Source: Callipepla californica brunnescens
Lineage: Eukaryota; Chordata; Aves; Galliformes; Odontophoridae
Length of the DNA: 64,000 bases
Assembly: GCA_023055505.1 (NCBI GenBank)
Contig: JALIRH010000002.1
Location: 2,155,001 to 2,219,000 of the forward strand
Direction of reading: 5' to 3'
The translations under genes and the position numbers were made by a program. The stretch's first letter is position 1; every line of letters begins with the position of its first letter. Shown here in pieces: positions 59,467 through 64,000 of the stretch. The notes beneath the pieces were generated by a model. The model saw nothing but the letters and a program-made list of their open reading frames with translations, had not been told where the DNA came from and ran no database searches.

Positions 59467-60956
59467 AAAAACTGTTCAGATTATAAGATTCATTCAGCTT
59501 GGGACTTGCGTATGTTAATCAGATAGTGCAAAGATAGATAAAGCATCCAGACACCAATGATGGGGACAGAAAATAGACAAATGTTCTATGAATGTGCCTC
59601 TGAGAAAGCCCTTACAATTCGCAATGCCAGTGAAAATGTTTTTTTAAACAGGTGCTCCCAGAGTGATGAATTTGCAAGAGTGGTTCCCAGATCTCCCATT
59701 CTCTTTGGTGGAACATCAGTTGATTTTTCTATTTTATTTCATTGTGGTAAGATTTAAAGGTAGATAATCAAACTCCTTTGTTTAAGCTTTCATAGGTCCT
59801 TCCCAAAGATGTGGAGCAACTCTGAAAAGCACATTGAATAGTTAAGTCAATAAGAGTCACTGAGATTACAACTTAGGGTAGAAAAAAAAGGGGGAATTGT
59901 CCCTGGGAAGTTTTGAAAGAGGCAGACAAGAAGCTACTGCCTCTTACTGTCAGAAGATACAGAACAGGCTTGACAAGTGATAGTCAAGATGACAGGCTGG
60001 GACAACAACATTCACAAGAATGAGGTGAGATTTCATTCTTTGTGCCCACCAACAAAGCACTTGCAAGAGGATAGTGGAGGGAGTAAATTAAATTAGAGTG
60101 AATAAGTCTGATCTTTCTTTCACTACCTTCCATTACAGAGAAGCTGCAAATCCAGAGAGGTGGCTTGTATCCAAGTCTGACCCTGAGGAGGTGTGAGAAT
60201 TGGTAACAAAATGTTCGTGTAGCTCAAACTTGTCACGTTAAAGTCCCAGCCACCATCATAAGGGTAGCACGTAGGCTCAGCATTGTGAAAGAGACTTACA
60301 CTGCTGCTGCTTATCTTCTTTTTAGATAGACAAGCTCTATTTCCACACTTGTCAATCCAGTGTTGTCACCTGGCTGTAACCAAGCAGACATCAAAGCTAT
60401 GAAATAGTTATTGGAAAGATGTTACATGTAACCCTGTTGGAAAGAGCTTTGATATCCCTTCTTTTTTAACACCCTTTCCTGTGTTGAGATATACATATAT
60501 AAATAAACAAATACAGCAGAAATAAAAACATAATTAAGAGAATAACTTCAGTAAGCCCAAGTAACAAGATGTCTGGAAATGTCTTATTTATACAGCAACT
60601 GGGTACTTCCAGAAACATGACAGAAGATAACAACAGCTTAATTCTCAATAGATAGTACTTACATTACGCTTCTGAGATGTGCTGCCCTTCTTTGCTGACA
60701 TATCTGAGTGCACAACATATGCTCAAGAAAGGCAGGATCTCTGCAAATTATTGCAGAAGACTGGAAAAAGGTGCACAGTAAAGTCTACCCCATTTTTAAC
60801 TTGCAGCATTATTATACCACAACTCCTTCCCCCCCTTTCTTTTTTCCTGTTTTCTAATTGTTCCAATCAAAATCCAAGCATAATTAGATAATTAAATTGA
60901 AATGTTTATTACAGTTAATGAAAATTCAGTTTGTATGTATAGCTAAAATATCTGGT
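59467..60956. other. Unique non-coding stretch
   Basis: No repeat or gene recognised; open frames are at most 70 codons. Confidence 0.4.
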
Positions 60957-61141
60957 GTGGCACTCGAACAGGCTGCCCCAGGAAGTGGTGGAGTCACCGT
61001 CCCTGGAGGTATTCAGGAAAAAGATGGATGTGGCACTGAGGGACATAGTTAGTGGACATAGTGGTGTTGGACTGATGGTTGGATTATATGATCTTAGTGG
61101 CCTTTTCCAACCTTAATAATTCTAAGATTCTTTGATTCCAT
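60957..61141 (+). mobile_element. CR1 LINE fragment, ~185 bp 3' end
   Basis: CACTCGAACAGGCTGCCCCA, GGAAGTGGTGGAGTCACCGT, GATGGATGTGGCACTGAGGG, GATGGTTGGATTATATGATC and CCTTTTCCAACCTTAATAAT, ending TTCTAAGATTCTTTGATTCC. Sense orientation; same subfamily as the copies at 1797-2260 and 17353-17798. Confidence 0.93.
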
Positions 61142-61360
61142 GAAATTCCGTGACATGCTGACTCAGTTAACTGCATAATCATCAAAGGTTTTGCTTGAGA
61201 TCTGTTTGGAACTCTTTCCACCTGACCAAAATGCCAAATTTCTTCCAGAGATGAATGGCTAATGTCTGACAAAGACTGTTTGTTTTAGGACCATCTATTT
61301 ACTACCCGATTAAAAGCTTCATGGATTACCCTATGTAAATAAAAGTCTTAATTTGCATTT

Positions 61361-61577
61361 CATAGAATCATGCTATCATTTGAGTTGGAAGGGACCTCTA
61401 AAAGCCATCTACTCCAACTCCTCTGCAATGAACAGGGACGCCTTCAGCAAGATCGGGCTGCTCAGAGCCTCGTCCAGCTTGACACTGGGGCATCCACCAC
61501 CTCTCTGGGCAACCTGTTCCAGTGCTTCACTATCATTATTGTAAAAACTTTTTCATTATATCCAGTCTAAATCTTCC
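61361..61577 (-). mobile_element. CR1 LINE copy, ~215 bp
   Basis: CATAGAATCATGCTATCATT, TGAGTTGGAAGGGACCTCTA, AATGAACAGGGACGCCTTCA, CATCCACCACCTCTCTGGGC and TCATTATATCCAGTCTAAAT: reverse CR1 from the terminus to the 'LDIRK' codons. It lies only ~220 bp from the sense-orientation copy at 60957-61141, tail-to-tail. Confidence 0.94.
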
Positions 61578-64000
61578 TTATAGCACATGTAATTTGTGCT
61601 AAATGGCATTGCCAAATCCTCATGAATGTGATATAGTCAGGTGTAGCTCGAGCTGATACCAAGTGTAATCATACTTGTCCCAGTGTTCTTCCAGAATATA
61701 AGCTCTGTATATCAGTGCTTTTATGTATCTTCTTCCATTTTCTCTATGGAAAAATGCCTTATACAGACTGCAAACTGCAGTTAGGTTTTCCAAGTTACAT
61801 TATATTAAAAAATGATCTTGGAACATACATTTGTTTGAAAGTTGTGCAGAACTCTCCCGGTGTCCCTGATGGTGTTTGCACCTTGAAAGCAATAAGAAAT
61901 GTTTTTCAAGTAGTTTGTGGCCAGGTAATGAGAGGCTATGGAGCACCAAATTCAATTATGTGAAATGTGTTATGTATATGTGTTTTCATGATTTGTATTG
62001 ATTCACGTGCATGACAGATTGGTTATAAATTGGGTAATACATTGGCTTGTAAATGAAATATATTGGCTTGTGGAAGCATATTAGGCCTTGTATTGAATTC
62101 TTAGAGCTGCTATGACATTTATTTGTGGGTGTAAAGAATATCTGTTACTTTGTGTTTGTGTCTGGTATAATTGCTTTACAGGGGTGACATCTGGGTCATT
62201 TATGGAAATATATTGACACCACAATATGTTAGGTCACTGAGTGTCCTTGACATCACTGAAGTGAAAGGATGAGTCTGCAGTAGGCAGTCTTCTTTCTATG
62301 GTCAAAACTAACAAAACCTTGTCAGCCCTACAAAGAAGAAATATGTTGGGGTAGACAGACATACTAGCCTCCAGTAGAAAATCTAAATGGTTTTGAATAG
62401 AGCAGAAGAGAATAATTCTTCATTAGTAAGAAGAAAGTAAAGGAGGTCTTGAATGTCTTGCTTGCCTGGATGAAACATTCAGCATGGAGGCTGACTTAGA
62501 AATAGCCACTGGGGAGAGAAAAAATCTCATGTAGTCATTGGAATGTACATTGGAATTATACTCATACACGGAAATCCCTCTGAAGAGAAAACGTAAAAGA
62601 GCAAATTGTAGCATGGAATGAGTAGGAAATGGGGAATTTGGAAGGTGCGTATGTGAAGAAAATAGTTTCATTTTCCTTATACAAACATCTCTTATCTGTG
62701 GATAGGCCAAATTGTTACTTTGTCTCTTTGGACTGATATTTTTAGATGGAAAAAATTCATAGGCGAGCAATACCAAGGTTGTTTCTTCTAGAATGGGAAG
62801 TGAAAAGAAGATTTATTTCATCTTATTATTAATACTACTTCTTATAGTTGCAGAAGAATTCCAATAATCTTTATAGAGCTCAATTATACCATAGCCAATT
62901 GATGTGAGTGATTTCAGTACTTTTTAATATGCTGTTTAAAATCTCCAGCGTAAAATATTCCTAATGCTTGGCATAAAATATATAGAATTCTATTTTATTG
63001 TAACTAAGTGCTACCCTAGTGTTGTAGCAAAAATATAGAAAGGATGAAGAATGAGTTTGTATTAGGTAATAGATACTTCTAACTCTTCAGCTTAAGTTCA
63101 GTTGGTATTTGCACTTTTAATTTGGCAGTGTGCTTCTGTACTTGTCTGTGTTTACTGATGTTTCAGGGAATAATTACTTCTGTTCTTGACTTTGGCTATT
63201 CTTTTGAGAAATTCTGTGCTTTGTGCTACACCAGAGGTGGAGGTAGAAATGTTCATCAAATAATTCCTTTTACTTTTAGCTTCTGAGGATCATGCATCCA
63301 GTTAACTGACAATACAGCTGCAGTAATGTGCAACTGGTAATTATATATCTAACTTCCTTATGAGACTTACTTGAGCTGCAAAAGCACTATCTCTCATATA
63401 TTCTACAGTACTCATCTGATGTTATTCCTTATTTACCATATTTATTTACATAGATATATCTATATATATGTGCACACACACATAAATAAAACATCTAAAG
63501 TTTTAGACAAGTTTTGGTGGAAAAATATCAGTGGATGAAACTCTTGTGCTAAGAGATATTTCCTGTACTAATTAGGTGTATTCATGAGTATCCAACTATG
63601 TGGTGATGAACACTATGCAACACTTTTTTTCATAGAACTGTTGGAAAACAGTTGTCATGTGAGCTGATGAAATACAGCTTTTCCTCCATGGGGAAAAGAC
63701 TGAATCTAGATTTCAGGAGATGAAGGCTTCCAAAAACAAATGTCATGTGTCTAAAATGTTACAAGGAAATTATAAGTTACTGTGTAAAGATACTTAAGTA
63801 AAACAGTATGTTCTGACTGAACAGAATAGTGACTCGCAGAGATGCTAATTTCCAAACTTAGTGCAAAACTGGAAGGCTAGTTGAACACTTAATAATTCAC
63901 CATGGTTACTTGGTTATTCTTGTGGGACTCTTAGAGTCCCAGTACCAAAGTCCTCTATGTATTGCCATCTGCATTTTATCCTTTTCATGTTGGTTACCTC
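61578..64000. other. ~2.4 kb unique, AT-rich stretch to the window end
   Basis: No gene or interspersed repeat recognised. A 20-21 bp direct repeat with ATTGGCTTGT cores occurs at 62041-62071, and an alternating purine-pyrimidine segment (TATATATATGTGCACACACACATA-like) at about 63461-63484. The 117-codon minus frame at 62423-62776 has no recognised family. Confidence 0.45.

Noticed and set aside
1..64000. Search for tRNA, rRNA, CRISPR arrays, operons or other prokaryotic features
   Set aside because: None seen; composition and CR1 content fit vertebrate nuclear DNA only.

Overview
This window reads as bird nuclear DNA, most likely from a galliform such as chicken or a close relative. The main evidence is about two dozen pieces of the avian LINE retrotransposon CR1. 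They are recognisable by the 3' end with ATTCTATG-type octamers, by the 'GTTGGACTAGATGATCTT' and 'TTGGAAGGGACC' blocks, and by pieces of the end of ORF2. No Alu, L1 or B-type SINE was seen, and nothing looks bacterial (no operons, no dense long ORFs, no CRISPR).

No protein-coding gene could be supported. The longest open frames (about 130 to 196 codons) lie in a (GGGAAA)n purine repeat, in a pyrimidine tract, antisense to CR1, or in unique sequence that resembles no protein I know. The window is therefore intergenic or lies inside a very long intron. Hints of the second are weak: a juxtaposed acceptor/donor (36431-36451) that looks like a recursive splice site, with a strong donor 188 nt downstream, and an isolated acceptor-like site at about 30095 followed by poly(A) signals roughly 0.9 to 1.0 kb downstream.

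Layout. 0-5 kb: unique AT-rich DNA with five CR1 pieces, including a ~460 bp one. 5.65-5.99 kb: a 184-nt uninterrupted polypurine (GGGAAA)n tract and its purine-rich flank. 6-13.5 kb: unique DNA with one CR1 stub and homopolymer runs. 13.5-17.8 kb: three good CR1 pieces and an (ATGG)n microsatellite. 20.6-21.6 kb: a CR1 3' end, then a 518 bp element with TG...CA ends and an exact 5-bp target duplication, read as a solo LTR. 23.6-28.5 kb: four CR1 pieces, then a ~300 bp polypyrimidine tract. 28.5-35 kb: mostly repeat-poor, including stretches that look like candidate conserved non-coding sequence. 35-44 kb: three short CR1 3' ends. 45-46 kb: a CR1 split by a second, 568 bp LTR-like insertion and abutted by another CR1 in the opposite direction. 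48.8 kb: a 48-bp perfect AT-rich palindrome. 50.7-54.7 kb: the two longest CR1 copies. 58.6-59.5 kb: an older, decayed CR1 pair. 61-61.6 kb: the last two CR1 pieces.

All calls are by eye. Repeat boundaries are approximate (about 10-30 bp) except for the two LTR-like elements, whose target duplications fix their ends, and the simple repeats. The strand of a mobile element is its own sense strand.
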